Below are positions 12,163 to 21,616 of a DNA stretch of 64,000 bases, piece after piece (within the stretch, counting starts at the first letter, position 1; the number at the start of each line of letters is the position of its first letter). Origin of the DNA: Streptomyces sp. CCM_MD2014. Its GTDB lineage: Bacteria > Actinomycetota > Actinomycetes > Streptomycetales > Streptomycetaceae. The position numbers and the translations under genes are program-made. Under the pieces are notes generated by a model. The model had not been told where the DNA came from. It saw nothing but the letters and a program-made list of their open reading frames with translations, and made no database searches. The stretch is taken from the NCBI RefSeq assembly GCF_000772045.1, contig NZ_CP009754.1, forward strand, positions 3,720,001 to 3,784,000. Direction: 5' to 3'.

Positions 12163-14663
12163 GCCTCCACCTCCTTGCGGGCGGCGCCCTCGGGCGTCGC
12201 CGGACCGATGCGGACGAGGGTTCCGGGCAGCGCACCGGCGTCGGAGGCGACGCCGGTGCCGGCCGAGTTCAGCGGGAGCCAGACCACCCGGTCGGGCATC
12301 TCGGTGATCTGCAGCGGGAACGAGACGGCTCCGGCGGGACCGGTCACGGCGAGGACGTCGCCGTCCTTGACGCCCGCCTCGGCGGCCGTGGCGGCCGACA
12401 CGCGCGCGCGTGCGGCGTGCCGGGTGCCGGCGAGTGCCTCGTCTCCCTGCTGCAACAGCCCCTGGTCGAGGAGCAGCCGGTGCCCGGCCAGTACGGCCTC
12501 TCCGGCGGCCGGCCGCGGCAGCGCGCCCGCGGTCTGCAGCGGCTCACCGGCCCGCGGCCCGTCCCAGGCACCGAGCCGGTCGATCTCCGCGCGCGTGGTG
12601 CGCAGATCCGGCAGACCCAGGTGTACGTCCATGGCGTCGGCCAGCATCTGCAGGACGCGGGCGTCGGTGGGAGCGAGCCGGCGGGTCATCTGGTCGGGCT
12701 TGAGCGCGGCCTCGAAGAAGCGCACCCTGCCCTCCCAGTTGAGGAAGGTACCGGGCTTCTCGGCGACCGCGGCGACGGGCAGGACGACGTCGGCGCGTTC
12801 GGTGACCTCGCTGGGCCGCAGCTCCAGCGACACCACGAACCCGGCCTCGTCGAGTGCCGCACGCGCGCGCGTGGGGTCGGGCAGGTCGGCGACCTCCACG
12901 CCCGCCACCAGCAGGGCCTGGAGTTCGCCCCGGGCCGCGGCCTCGACGATCTCGCCGGTGTCGCGGCCGTAGCGGTGCGGGAGGTCGGCCAGGCCCCACA
13001 GGGCGGCGACCTCCTCACGCGCGCGCGGGTCGGTCGCCGGGCGTCCGCCGGGCAGCAGCGACGGCAGCGCGCCCGCCTCGATCGCGCCCCGCTCACCGGC
13101 CCGGCGCGGGATCCACACCAGCCGGGCGCCGGTCGCGGCGGCGGTCCGTACGGCGGAGGTGAGGCCGCCGGCCACGGACGCCAGCCGTTCGCCGACGACG
13201 ATCACGGCGCCCTCGGCGCGCAGGGCCTCGGCCGCCTGTGCGCCGCCCTCCTCCAGGCCGACACCGCTCGCGAGGGCGTCCAGCCACTCGGTCTCGGTGC
13301 CGGGCGCGGCGGGGAGCAGGGTGCCGCCCGCCTTCTCCAGTCCCCGCGTGGCGTGGGTGGCCAGCGAGAAGACCTTCTGGCCGTGCTTGCGCCAGGCCTT
13401 GCGCAGCCGCAGGAAGACGCCGGGCGCCTCCTCCTCGGCCTCGAAGCCGACCAGCAGGACGGCGGGCGCCTTCTCCAGCGACGTGTAGGTGACCCCCGCG
13501 CCGTCGAGGTCACGGCCGCGCCCGGCGACGTAGGAGGCCAGGAAGTCGGCCTCCTCGGTGCTGTGCACGCGCGCGCGGAAGTCGATGTCGTTGGTGTCGA
13601 GCGCCACGCGCGCGAACTTGCTGTACGCGTAGGCGTCCTCGACGGTGAGCCGCCCGCCGGTCAGGACGCCGGTGCGGCCCCTGGAGGCGAGCAGTCCCTG
13701 CGCGGCGATCTGCAGCGCCTCCGGCCAGGAGGCCGGCTCCAGCTCGCCCTCGGCGTTGCGCACCAGGGGCGTGGTGAGCCGGTCCCGCTGCTGCGCGTAC
13801 CGGAAGCCGAAGCGGCCCTTGTCGCAGATCCACTCCTCGTTGACCTCGGGCTCGTTGGCCGCGAGGCGCCGCATGACCTTGCCGCGCCGGTGGTCGGTGC
13901 GGGTCGCGCAGCCGCCGGAGCAGTGCTCGCACACGGACGGCGAGGAGATCAGGTCGAAGGGGCGGGAGCGGAACCGGTAGGCCGCCGAGGTGAGTGCGCC
14001 GACCGGGCAGATCTGGATGGTGTTGCCGGAGAAGTACGACTCGAAGGGGTCGCCCTCGCCGGTGCCGACCTGCTGGAGCGCGCCCCGCTCGATCAGCTCG
14101 ATCATCGGGTCGCCCGCGACCTGGTTGGAGAACCGGGTGCAGCGGGCGCACAGCACGCAGCGCTCGCGGTCGAGCAGGACCTGCGTGGAGATCGGCACGG
14201 GCTTCTCGTAGGTCCGCTTCTTGCCGTCGAAGCGCGAGTCGGCCTGGCCGTGCGACATGGCCTGGTTCTGCAGCGGGCACTCACCGCCCTTGTCGCAGAC
14301 CGGGCAGTCCAGCGGGTGGTTGATGAGCAGCAGCTCCATCACACCGTGCTGGGCCTTCTCCGCGACGGGCGAGGTGAGCTGCGTCTTCACCACCATGCCG
14401 TCGGTGCAGGTGATGGTGCAGGACGCCATGGGCTTGCGCTGGCCCTCGACCTCGACGATGCACTGGCGGCAGGCGCCGGCCGGGTCGAGGAGGGGATGGT
14501 CGCAGAACCGGGGGATCTCGATGCCGAGCTGCTCGGCGGCCCGGATGACCAGGGTGCCCTTGGGCACGCTGATCTCGGCGCCGTCGATGGTCAGCGTGAC
14601 GAGGTCCTCCGGCGGGACCGCCGCCTCTCCCCCTCCCGAGGGAGCATTGGTGGTCACTGTCAT
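12159..14663 (-). CDS. nuoG: NADH-quinone oxidoreductase subunit G
   Basis: The large iron-sulfur subunit of the NADH dehydrogenase module, 834 residues. In order: a [2Fe-2S] ferredoxin domain (FCDHPLLDPAGACRQC, then a fourth Cys in PMASC), a [4Fe-4S] site with HPLDCPVCDKGGECPLQ, further cluster cysteines in CVLCARCTRFSNQ, the additional CEHCSGGC cluster of the molybdopterin-oxidoreductase-like part, and a C-terminal molybdopterin-oxidoreductase-type domain that in complex I no longer binds a cofactor. ATG 14663 overlaps the nuoF stop (ATGA). Confidence 0.96.
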   Translation of the reverse strand: MTVTTNAPSGGGEAAVPPEDLVTLTIDGAEISVPKGTLVIRAAEQLGIEIPRFCDHPLLDPAGACRQCIVEVEGQRKPMASCTITCTDGMVVKTQLTSPVAEKAQHGVMELLLINHPLDCPVCDKGGECPLQNQAMSHGQADSRFDGKKRTYEKPVPISTQVLLDRERCVLCARCTRFSNQVAGDPMIELIERGALQQVGTGEGDPFESYFSGNTIQICPVGALTSAAYRFRSRPFDLISSPSVCEHCSGGCATRTDHRRGKVMRRLAANEPEVNEEWICDKGRFGFRYAQQRDRLTTPLVRNAEGELEPASWPEALQIAAQGLLASRGRTGVLTGGRLTVEDAYAYSKFARVALDTNDIDFRARVHSTEEADFLASYVAGRGRDLDGAGVTYTSLEKAPAVLLVGFEAEEEAPGVFLRLRKAWRKHGQKVFSLATHATRGLEKAGGTLLPAAPGTETEWLDALASGVGLEEGGAQAAEALRAEGAVIVVGERLASVAGGLTSAVRTAAATGARLVWIPRRAGERGAIEAGALPSLLPGGRPATDPRAREEVAALWGLADLPHRYGRDTGEIVEAAARGELQALLVAGVEVADLPDPTRARAALDEAGFVVSLELRPSEVTERADVVLPVAAVAEKPGTFLNWEGRVRFFEAALKPDQMTRRLAPTDARVLQMLADAMDVHLGLPDLRTTRAEIDRLGAWDGPRAGEPLQTAGALPRPAAGEAVLAGHRLLLDQGLLQQGDEALAGTRHAARARVSAATAAEAGVKDGDVLAVTGPAGAVSFPLQITEMPDRVVWLPLNSAGTGVASDAGALPGTLVRIGPATPEGAARKEVEA

Positions 14664-16006
14664 GCCTTCACCTCCGTGCGGTCGGCCCAGGCCGTCGACT
14701 TGGCCGGGTCGAAGGGGCAGCCGCGGCCCGTGATGTGCTGCTCGTACTCCTCGCGGAAGTACTTGAGCGAGGAGAAGATCGGCGAGGCGGCACCGTCGCC
14801 GAGGGCGCAGAAGGACTTGCCGTTGATGTTGTCGGCGATGTCGTTCAGCTTGTCGAGGTCGGACATCTGTCCCTTGCCGGCCTCGATGTCGCGCAGCAGC
14901 TGGACCAGCCAGTACGTGCCTTCGCGGCAGGGCGTGCACTTGCCGCAGGACTCGTGGGCGTAGAACTCGGTCCAGCGGGTGACGGCCCGCACGACGCAGG
15001 TCGTCTCGTCGAAGCACTGGAGCGCCTTGGTGCCGAGCATGGATCCGGCGGCGCCCACTCCTTCGTAGTCGAGGGGGACGTCGAGGTGCTCGTCGGTGAA
15101 CATCGGCGTCGAGGAGCCGCCGGGCGTCCAGAACTTCAGGCGGTGGCCGGGCCGCATGCCGCCGCTCATGTCGAGGAGCTGGCGCAGCGTGATGCCGAGC
15201 GGGGCCTCGTACTGACCGGGGCCCGCGACGTGGCCGCTGAGCGAGTAGAGCGTGAAGCCCGGGGACTTCTCGCTGCCCATCGACCTGAACCAGTCCTTGC
15301 CCTTGTTCAGGATCGCGGGAACCGAAGCGATCGATTCGACGTTGTTCACCACAGTCGGGCACGCGTAGAGGCCCGCGACGGCAGGGAAGGGGGGACGGAG
15401 CCGCGGTTGACCCCGGCGGCCTTCGAGCGAGTCGAGCAGTGCGGTCTCCTCACCGCAGATGTACGCGCCCGCGCCCGCGTGCACGGTGAGTTCGAGATCG
15501 AGTCCGCTGCCCAGGATGTTCTCGCCGAGGAAGCCGGCCGCGTAGGCCTCGCGCACGGCCTCGTGCAACCGCCGCAGCACTGGGACGACTTCACCACGCA
15601 GGTAGATGAAGGCATGCGAAGACCTGATGGCGTAACACGCGATGACGATGCCCTCGATGAGGCTGTGCGGGTTCGCGAAGAGGAGCGGGATGTCCTTGCA
15701 GGTCCCCGGCTCCGATTCGTCGGCGTTGACAACTAGATAGTGAGGCTTGCCGTCCCCCTGAGGAATGAACTGCCACTTCATCCCCGTCGGGAACCCGGCA
15801 CCGCCGCGTCCGCGCAGACCGGACTCCTTGACGTAGGCGATCAGGTCGTCCGGCGCCATGGCCAGCGCCTTGCGGAGCCCCTCGTACCCCTCGTGCCTCC
15901 GGTAGACGTCGAGAGTCCACGACTCGTCCTCGTCCCAGAAGGCCGACAGCACGGGTGCGAGCAGCTTCTCCGGGCTGCTGCCCCTGATCTCGGCTGCCAC
16001 GGTCAT
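14660..16006 (-). CDS. nuoF: NADH-quinone oxidoreductase subunit F (NADH/FMN-binding)
   Basis: The electron-entry subunit of complex I, 448 residues. It oxidises NADH through FMN and passes electrons to cluster N3. Seen are the nucleotide-binding GRGGAGFPTGMKW, the FMN-binding region with NADESEPGTCKD and GAGAYICGEETALLDSLEG, and the [4Fe-4S] motif ESCGKCTPCREG with the fourth Cys near the end (FCALGDGA). Its ATG shares one base with the nuoE stop (TGATG). Confidence 0.97.
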   Translation of the reverse strand: MTVAAEIRGSSPEKLLAPVLSAFWDEDESWTLDVYRRHEGYEGLRKALAMAPDDLIAYVKESGLRGRGGAGFPTGMKWQFIPQGDGKPHYLVVNADESEPGTCKDIPLLFANPHSLIEGIVIACYAIRSSHAFIYLRGEVVPVLRRLHEAVREAYAAGFLGENILGSGLDLELTVHAGAGAYICGEETALLDSLEGRRGQPRLRPPFPAVAGLYACPTVVNNVESIASVPAILNKGKDWFRSMGSEKSPGFTLYSLSGHVAGPGQYEAPLGITLRQLLDMSGGMRPGHRLKFWTPGGSSTPMFTDEHLDVPLDYEGVGAAGSMLGTKALQCFDETTCVVRAVTRWTEFYAHESCGKCTPCREGTYWLVQLLRDIEAGKGQMSDLDKLNDIADNINGKSFCALGDGAASPIFSSLKYFREEYEQHITGRGCPFDPAKSTAWADRTEVKA

Positions 16007-16872
16007 CACTCCCCCTCCTCGGCGGTAGGCCCTGCCGGGTGGGAAGGGTCGGATGCCGATGTGTCCTGCGGCGCGTCGTGCGAGCTGAGGTGTTCCGTGG
16101 GGGACGGGTCGTGTACGTCCCGGGGCGCGTCGTGCGGTCCGCCGTCCCGCGGGTGCACCACGCGCGCCGCGGAGGCCTCGCCCTTGGCGAGCTTGAGTCC
16201 GGCCAGGGAGGCGGGACCCGCGCTGCCGCCGGCCGCGACGGCGCCGTCCCGCTCGTCGGGGAAGCCCGCCAGGATCCGGGCGGTCTCCTTGAAGGTGCAC
16301 AGCGGCGCACCGCGCGTGGGCGTCACCGGCCGTCCCGCGCGCAGGTCGTCGACCAGGCCGCGGGCGCTTTCCGGCGTCTGGTTGTCGAAGAACTCCCAGT
16401 TGACCATCACGACCGGGGCGAAGTCGCAGGCCGCGTTGCACTCGATGTGCTCCAGGGTGACCTTGCCGTCCTCGGTCGTCCCGCCGTTGCCGACGCCCAG
16501 GTGCTCCTGGAGGGACTCGAAGATGGCGTCGCCGCCCATCACCGCGCACAGCGTGTTGGTGCACACGCCGACCTGGTAGTCGCCGCTCGGCCGACGCCGG
16601 TACATGGTGTAGAAGGTGGCGACCGCGGTGACCTCGGCGGTGGTGAGGTCCAGCATGTCCGCGCAGAACTGCATCCCGGTGCGCGTGACGTGTCCCTCCT
16701 CCGACTGCACGAGGTGCAGCAGCGGCAGGAGGGCGGACCGGGAGTCCGGGTAGCGGGCGATGACCTCGCGCGCGTCGGCCTCCAGCCGGGCCCGGACGTC
16801 GTCCGGGTAGGCGGGCGCGGGCAGTTCCGGCATGCCCAGGCTGACGCCCCGCTCGGAAGAAGAGGTGGTCAC
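16006..16872 (-). CDS. nuoE: NADH-quinone oxidoreductase subunit E, extended C-terminus
   Basis: A thioredoxin-fold [2Fe-2S] subunit next to NuoF. The four cluster cysteines are in CTNTLC and ECNAAC (…VCTNTLCAVMGGD, HIECNAACDFAPVV). The GTG at 16872 overlaps the nuoD stop by four bases. At 288 residues it is about 110 longer than E. coli NuoE. The surplus C-terminal segment, after the usual end near PLCTFKETARIL, is Ala/Gly-rich then Pro/His/Asp-rich and looks disordered. Confidence 0.95.
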   Translation of the reverse strand: MTTSSSERGVSLGMPELPAPAYPDDVRARLEADAREVIARYPDSRSALLPLLHLVQSEEGHVTRTGMQFCADMLDLTTAEVTAVATFYTMYRRRPSGDYQVGVCTNTLCAVMGGDAIFESLQEHLGVGNGGTTEDGKVTLEHIECNAACDFAPVVMVNWEFFDNQTPESARGLVDDLRAGRPVTPTRGAPLCTFKETARILAGFPDERDGAVAAGGSAGPASLAGLKLAKGEASAARVVHPRDGGPHDAPRDVHDPSPTEHLSSHDAPQDTSASDPSHPAGPTAEEGE

Positions 16873-18191
16873 CGGTCGACGCCTCCCATCACGGGGTCGA
16901 TGGACGCCACGGCCACGATGACGTCGGCGACCTGGCCGCCCTCGCACATCGCGGCCATGGCCTGCAGGTTGGTGAAGGACGGGTCGCGGAAGTGGACCCG
17001 GAAGGGGCGGGTGCCGCCGTCGGAGACGACGTGCACCCCGAGCTCGCCCTTGGGCGACTCGACCGCCGTGTACGCCTGTCCCGGCGGCACCCGGAAGCCC
17101 TCGGTGACCAGCTTGAAGTGGTGGATCAGGGCCTCCATGGAGGTGCCCATGATCTTCTTGATGTGGTCGAGGGAGTTGCCCAGTCCGTCCGGTCCCAGGG
17201 CGAGCTGGGCGGGCCAGGCGATCTTCTTGTCGGCGACCATGACCGGGCCGGGCTGGAGCCGGTCCAGGCACTGCTCGACGATCCTGAGCGACTGGCGCAT
17301 CTCCTCCAGCCGGATCAGGAAGCGGCCGTAGGAGTCGCAGGTGTCGGCGGTCGGGACGTCGAAGTCGTACGTCTCGTAGCCGCAGTACGGCTGGGTCTTG
17401 CGCAGGTCGTGCGGGAGGCCGGTGGACCTAAGGACGGGGCCGGTGGCGCCGAGGGCCATGCAGCCGGCGAGGTCGAGGTAGCCGACGTCCTGCATGCGGG
17501 CCTTGAAGATGGGGTTCCCGGTGGCGAGCTTGTCGTACTCCGGGAGGTTCTTCTTCATCTTCTTCACGAACTCGCGGATCTGGTCCACCGCGCCCGGCGG
17601 CAGGTCCTGGGCGAGTCCGCCCGGGCGGATGTACGCGTGGTTCATCCTCAGGCCGGTGATCAGCTCGTAGATGTCGAGAATGAGTTCACGATCACGGAAG
17701 CCGTAGATCATGATCGTGGTGGCGCCCAGCTCCATGCCGCCGGTGGCGATGGCCACCAGGTGGGAGGAGAGCCGGTTCAGCTCCATGAGCATGACCCGGA
17801 TGATCGAGGCCCGGTCCGGGATCTGGTCCTCGATGCCGAGGAGTTTCTCGACGCCCAGGCAGTACGCCGCCTCGTTGAAGAACGGCGTCAGGTAGTCCAT
17901 GCGCGTCACGAACGTGGTGCCCTGCGTCCAGGTCCGGTACTCGAGGTTCTTCTCGATGCCGGTGTGCAGGTAGCCGATGCCGCAGCGGGCCTCGGTGACC
18001 GTCTCGCCGTCGATCTCCAGGATGAGGCGGAGCACGCCGTGGGTGGACGGGTGCTGCGGGCCCATGTTGACGACGATGCGCTCGTCGTCGGCACGGGCCG
18101 CGGACTGGACCACCTCGTCCCAGTCGCCGCCGGTGACCGTGTAGACGGTGCCTTCGGTCGTCTCCCTCGGGGAGGCGTGGGAAGTGCTCAC
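16869..18191 (-). CDS. nuoD: NADH-quinone oxidoreductase subunit D
   Basis: The 49-kDa-type subunit related to the large subunit of NiFe hydrogenases, lining the quinone-binding pocket, 440 residues. Conserved stretches include NMGPQHPSTHGVLRLI with the quinone-pocket His, CGIGYLHTGIEKN, and the C-terminal segment DPVMGGVDR. The start is GTG at 18191, overlapping the nuoC stop (GTGA). Cysteines that bind metal in hydrogenases are not conserved, as expected. Confidence 0.97.
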   Translation of the reverse strand: MSTSHASPRETTEGTVYTVTGGDWDEVVQSAARADDERIVVNMGPQHPSTHGVLRLILEIDGETVTEARCGIGYLHTGIEKNLEYRTWTQGTTFVTRMDYLTPFFNEAAYCLGVEKLLGIEDQIPDRASIIRVMLMELNRLSSHLVAIATGGMELGATTIMIYGFRDRELILDIYELITGLRMNHAYIRPGGLAQDLPPGAVDQIREFVKKMKKNLPEYDKLATGNPIFKARMQDVGYLDLAGCMALGATGPVLRSTGLPHDLRKTQPYCGYETYDFDVPTADTCDSYGRFLIRLEEMRQSLRIVEQCLDRLQPGPVMVADKKIAWPAQLALGPDGLGNSLDHIKKIMGTSMEALIHHFKLVTEGFRVPPGQAYTAVESPKGELGVHVVSDGGTRPFRVHFRDPSFTNLQAMAAMCEGGQVADVIVAVASIDPVMGGVDR

Positions 18192-18939
18192 GAGTACGAC
18201 CTCCGCTGGTCCGGAGCCGGGATCTGGGCGCCCTTGTACTCGACGGGGATGCCGCCGAGGGGATAGTCCTTGCGCTGCGGAAAGCCCTGCCAGTCGTCCG
18301 GCATCATGATCCGCGTCAGGGCCGGGTGACCGTCGAAGACGATGCCGAAGAAGTCGTACGTCTCTCGCTCGTGCCAGTCGTTCGTCGGGTACACCGCGAA
18401 GAGCGACGGGATGTGCGGGTCGGCGTCGGGCGCGCTGACTTCGAGGCGGATCAGCCGGTTGTGGGTGATCGAGCGCAGGTGGTAGACGGCGTGCAGCTCG
18501 CGGCCCTTGTCGTGCGGGTAGTGGACACCGCTGACGCCGGTGCACAGCTCGAAGCGCAGGGCCGGGTCGTCGCGCAGGGTGCGGGCGACGCGGACCAGGT
18601 GCTCGCGCTCGATGTGGAAGGTCAGCTCGCCGCGGTCGACGACCGTCTTCTCGATGGCGTTGTCGGGCAGGAGCCCCTGCTCCTCCAGCGCGCCCTCGAG
18701 TTCGTCGGCGACCTCGTCGAACCACCCCCCGTAGGGCCGGGTCGCCGGTCCGGGGAGCCGGACGGAGCGGACCAGGCCGCCGTAGCCGGAGGTGTCGCCG
18801 CCGTTGTTGGCGCCGAACATGCCGCGCTGGACGCGGATCTCCTCGCCGCCCTGGCCGCGCTGGCCCGGGAGGTTCTCGGCGGACAGTTCCTTCTCGGGAT
18901 TGACGTCGCCCGCGTCACCCGCGGTGCTGTTCGCGTCGC

Positions 18940-18943
<4 letters not shown>
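18188..18943 (-). CDS. nuoC: NADH-quinone oxidoreductase subunit C
   Basis: The 30-kDa subunit of the peripheral arm, 251 residues. The family signature is ERETYDFFGIVFDGHPALTR followed by MPDDWQGFPQRKDYPLGG. About 60 N-terminal residues, rich in Gly, Asn and Glu, precede the conserved domain. GTG 18943 overlaps the nuoB stop (GTGA). In E. coli this gene is fused to nuoD; here the two are separate but coupled. Confidence 0.96.
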
Positions 18944-19494
<551 letters not shown>

Positions 19495-19506
19495 GTCAAA
19501 GGCCCC

Positions 19507-19866
19507 TCAGTCCCATTCCAGGCCGCCGCGCCGCCATACGTACGCGTACGCGACGAAGACGGTGAGCACGAAGAGCAGCATCTCCACGAGCCCGAAAATC
19601 CCCAGGGCGTCGAACGTGACGGCCCAGGGGTAGAGGAAGACGATCTCGATATCGAAGATGATGAAGAGCATCGCCGTCAGGTAGTACTTGATGGGGAAGC
19701 GCCCGCCGCCGGCCGGCGTGGGGGTCGGCTCGATGCCGCACTCGTAGGCCTCGAGCTTCGCCCGGTTGTACCGCTTCGGACCGATCAGCGTGGCCATCAC
19801 CACGGAGAAGATCGCAAAGCCTGCCCCGAGGGCTCCCAGTACGAGGATGGGCGCATACGCGTTCAC
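19507..19866 (-). CDS. nuoA: NADH-quinone oxidoreductase subunit A
   Basis: A small membrane subunit with three transmembrane helices, 119 residues, first gene of the operon. The conserved loop between helices 1 and 2 contains the family motif YECGIEP with the Cys that shields the quinone site in other complexes, followed by RFPIKYYLTAMLFIIFDIE. GTG 19866 is preceded by GAGGAG at a good distance. All 14 nuo genes follow in the order A-B-C-D-E-F-G-H-I-J-K-L-M-N with gaps of 12 bases or less. Confidence 0.96.
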   Translation of the reverse strand: MNAYAPILVLGALGAGFAIFSVVMATLIGPKRYNRAKLEAYECGIEPTPTPAGGGRFPIKYYLTAMLFIIFDIEIVFLYPWAVTFDALGIFGLVEMLLFVLTVFVAYAYVWRRGGLEWD

Positions 19867-20005
19867 CGCTCCTCGCTCCTCTCAGTCGGCACTGACTGCT
19901 GGCGGTTGCACTGGACTCACAGCCGCCCCAACAGCCCCGCGAGCCACGCCCGTCCCGACGAAGATCGCGAACATGTGAAGCAGGTCACAAGCCCAACTGC
20001 CTCGC

Positions 20006-20039
20006 ATCCTATGCCCGACACTCTGTGATCTGCGACACG
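20006..20039 (-). promoter_or_regulatory. Candidate nuoA promoter with Rex-like operator
   Basis: On the minus strand a TAGGAT box (20006-20011) matches the streptomycete -10 consensus, about 140 bases upstream of the nuoA GTG. No good TTGACA-type -35 is seen. Instead the dyad at 20024-20039, read CGTGTCGCAGATCACA, overlaps where the -35 would lie. It keeps the GTG…TCACA spacing of the Rex site TGTGAACGCGTTCACA but matches only 9 of 16 bases. Rex (NADH/NAD+ sensor) control of nuo is reported in S. coelicolor; the site itself is inference. Confidence 0.4.
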
Positions 20040-20378
20040 GGGTATTGCACAAGCTTTGTGATCTCCACCACCTGACGAACGATCATGAAGTCGGATGAGC
20101 AGTGATCTTCACACAAGAAGCGTTCACCTGATCACCAGAGGTGACAATTTCGCTCGTCACCGCTGGCCAGAGGGGCCGAGCAAGGGGCGTCTCAATATCA
20201 AGATGGTTCCCTTGCATGCAAATTGGCGCTGGGCGCCGACCCTTGATAGAGGAGGCGTTCACACGTCAGAGGGAGGGCCGGGGGGCGATGTGGACACGTG
20301 CACGCGTTCACGAGCGCGCGACCGTTCGCAGGCGGCGGGCCGGGGGCGACCTCGCACGCGACGGACGCGTGCGCCGGG

Positions 20379-20395
20379 GTAACCGTTCCGTGACC
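20379..20395. promoter_or_regulatory. GTAACC/GTGACC direct repeat, possible MtrA site
   Basis: Two six-base half-sites, GTAACC (20379-20384) and GTGACC (20390-20395), repeat with 11-base periodicity. Two further GTTACG copies lie at 20507-20512 and 20530-20535. Direct GTAAC-type repeats are described for the response regulator MtrA, which controls cell-wall hydrolase genes in actinobacteria. The assignment is tentative. Confidence 0.3.
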
Positions 20396-20643
20396 TGTGC
20401 CACATTCATGAGAGGCGTCTGAGAACCGGGCTTGGCCAAGTGTCCCAACAAGTGGTAAGCGCGGGGCAATTCGGGCGTAACGATCAAAGACCGTGATCAC
20501 AGGCCGGTTACGGCCCGTCCGCAATGTCCGTTACGGCGTCAATAAAGAGCGACACGCCCGGGATTCGGTGGCCCGATTGAACAACTGTGGCGCAGCACAC
20601 GTTTCTTGAAGGTATGGAGGAGCTACTGATACCGGTTGTCCCT

Positions 20644-21480
20644 ATGTCCCACACCGCTCACATACGCAGCCACCGGAAGCCCCGCCGCAGCGCGTCGACG
20701 ATCGCGATGCGGACCGGAGTTGCCGGTGGCGTCCTCAGCACCCTGGCAGTGGCCGGTGCGTCGGGGGCGGCCCACGCGGCCGAACCGGTGACGCAGACCC
20801 TCGAACTGCCCACCCTGACGGCCGACCTGGCCGCTCAGGTCGCCCAGTCCGCGGACGTCACGCAGCAGGCGGCCGCGAGCTACCAGCTGCAGGCCGAGCG
20901 TGACGCGGCGGCCGCCAAGGCCGCCAAGCAGGCCAAGGCGGACCTCGCCGAGGCCAAGAAGAAGGCCGCCGAGGCCAAGAAGAAGGCCGAGGAGGCCGCG
21001 CGCAAGGAGGCCGCCGAGCGCGCCTCGCGTGCCGCCGAGCGCACCACCCTGAGCGCCTCCGCGGACACGGGCTCCTCCTCCACCGGCACGGGCAGCAGCA
21101 CCAGCACCAGCACCTCCACGGCCACCGGTTCGGCCGCCGCCGTCGTCTCCTTCGTGCAGGCGCAGGTCGGCAAGGCGTACGTCTCCGGCGCCACCGGCCC
21201 GTCCGCCTACGACTGCTCCGGCCTGGTGCAGGCCGCCTTCAAGCAGGTCGGCATCAGCCTGCCCCGCGTCTCCCAGGCGCAGTCGACGGCCGGCACCCAG
21301 GTCGGCCTGGACAACCTCCAGCCGGGCGACATCCTCTACTGGGGCGGCGCGGGCAGCGCCTACCACGTGGGCGTCTACGTCGGCGGCGGCATGTTCGTCG
21401 GCGCGCAGAACTCCTCCACCGGTGTCGTCGAGAGGCCGCTGTCCTACGACCCGCCGAGCGGCGCGGTGCGCGTGCTGTAA
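20644..21480 (+). CDS. Secreted NlpC/P60 (C40) peptidoglycan hydrolase
   Basis: A predicted exported endopeptidase that cleaves peptide stems of peptidoglycan, about 278 residues. From the ATG at 20644 it has a basic start (HIRSHRKPRR), a hydrophobic core and an AHA-type cleavage site around residue 42. Next come a charged Ala/Lys/Glu coiled-coil (about residues 75-135), a Ser/Thr-rich linker, and a C-terminal NlpC/P60 domain with catalytic Cys in YDCSGLVQAAF and catalytic His in AYHVGVYVGGG. The start is uncertain: in-frame ATG 20614 and GTG 20587 also exist, and none has an ideal ribosome binding site. The coiled-coil resembles FtsEX/SteAB-type activation modules of RipA-like enzymes, but that is inference. 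Confidence 0.9.
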   Translation: MSHTAHIRSHRKPRRSASTIAMRTGVAGGVLSTLAVAGASGAAHAAEPVTQTLELPTLTADLAAQVAQSADVTQQAAASYQLQAERDAAAAKAAKQAKADLAEAKKKAAEAKKKAEEAARKEAAERASRAAERTTLSASADTGSSSTGTGSSTSTSTSTATGSAAAVVSFVQAQVGKAYVSGATGPSAYDCSGLVQAAFKQVGISLPRVSQAQSTAGTQVGLDNLQPGDILYWGGAGSAYHVGVYVGGGMFVGAQNSSTGVVERPLSYDPPSGAVRVL

Positions 21481-21508
21481 CCCGCACCCACCCGTACACA
21501 CGCGTACA

Positions 21509-21549
21509 CGCGAAGGGCCGCAGCCGCTCGGGGGCTGCGGCCCTTCGCG
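21509..21549 (+). terminator. Rho-independent-type hairpin after NlpC/P60 gene
   Basis: A perfect 17-bp inverted repeat (arms 21509-21525 and 21533-21549) with a 7-base loop, 28 bases after the stop codon. There is no U-tract, as usual in streptomycetes. Confidence 0.85.
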
Positions 21550-21616
21550 GGCTCCTGGCATGCTCGGGCGCGGGCCGGTCGCCTCCGGCCCGTCCACGAG
21601 CCAAGGAGAGAACGTC

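Larger units (their letters stand above)
19867..20643. other. Divergent intergenic region, nuoA / NlpC-P60 gene
   Basis: 777 bases without a recognisable gene. It has lower GC than its surroundings and holds many short dyads: a TAGGAT box and a Rex-like dyad on the nuoA side, the perfect palindrome CACAAGCTTTGTG at 20048-20060, an inverted repeat GGTGAC…GTCACC near 20140-20161, and a direct pair GTAACC/GTGACC at 20379-20395. The NlpC/P60 side seems to have a long 5' untranslated region. I looked for a c-di-AMP (ydaO-type) riboswitch, which is known upstream of such hydrolases, and did not find its conserved core. Confidence 0.6.

Noticed and set aside
20061..20643. c-di-AMP (ydaO-type) riboswitch upstream of the NlpC/P60 gene
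   Set aside because: Such riboswitches precede several actinobacterial cell-wall hydrolase genes, but the conserved core blocks could not be found on the plus strand here.
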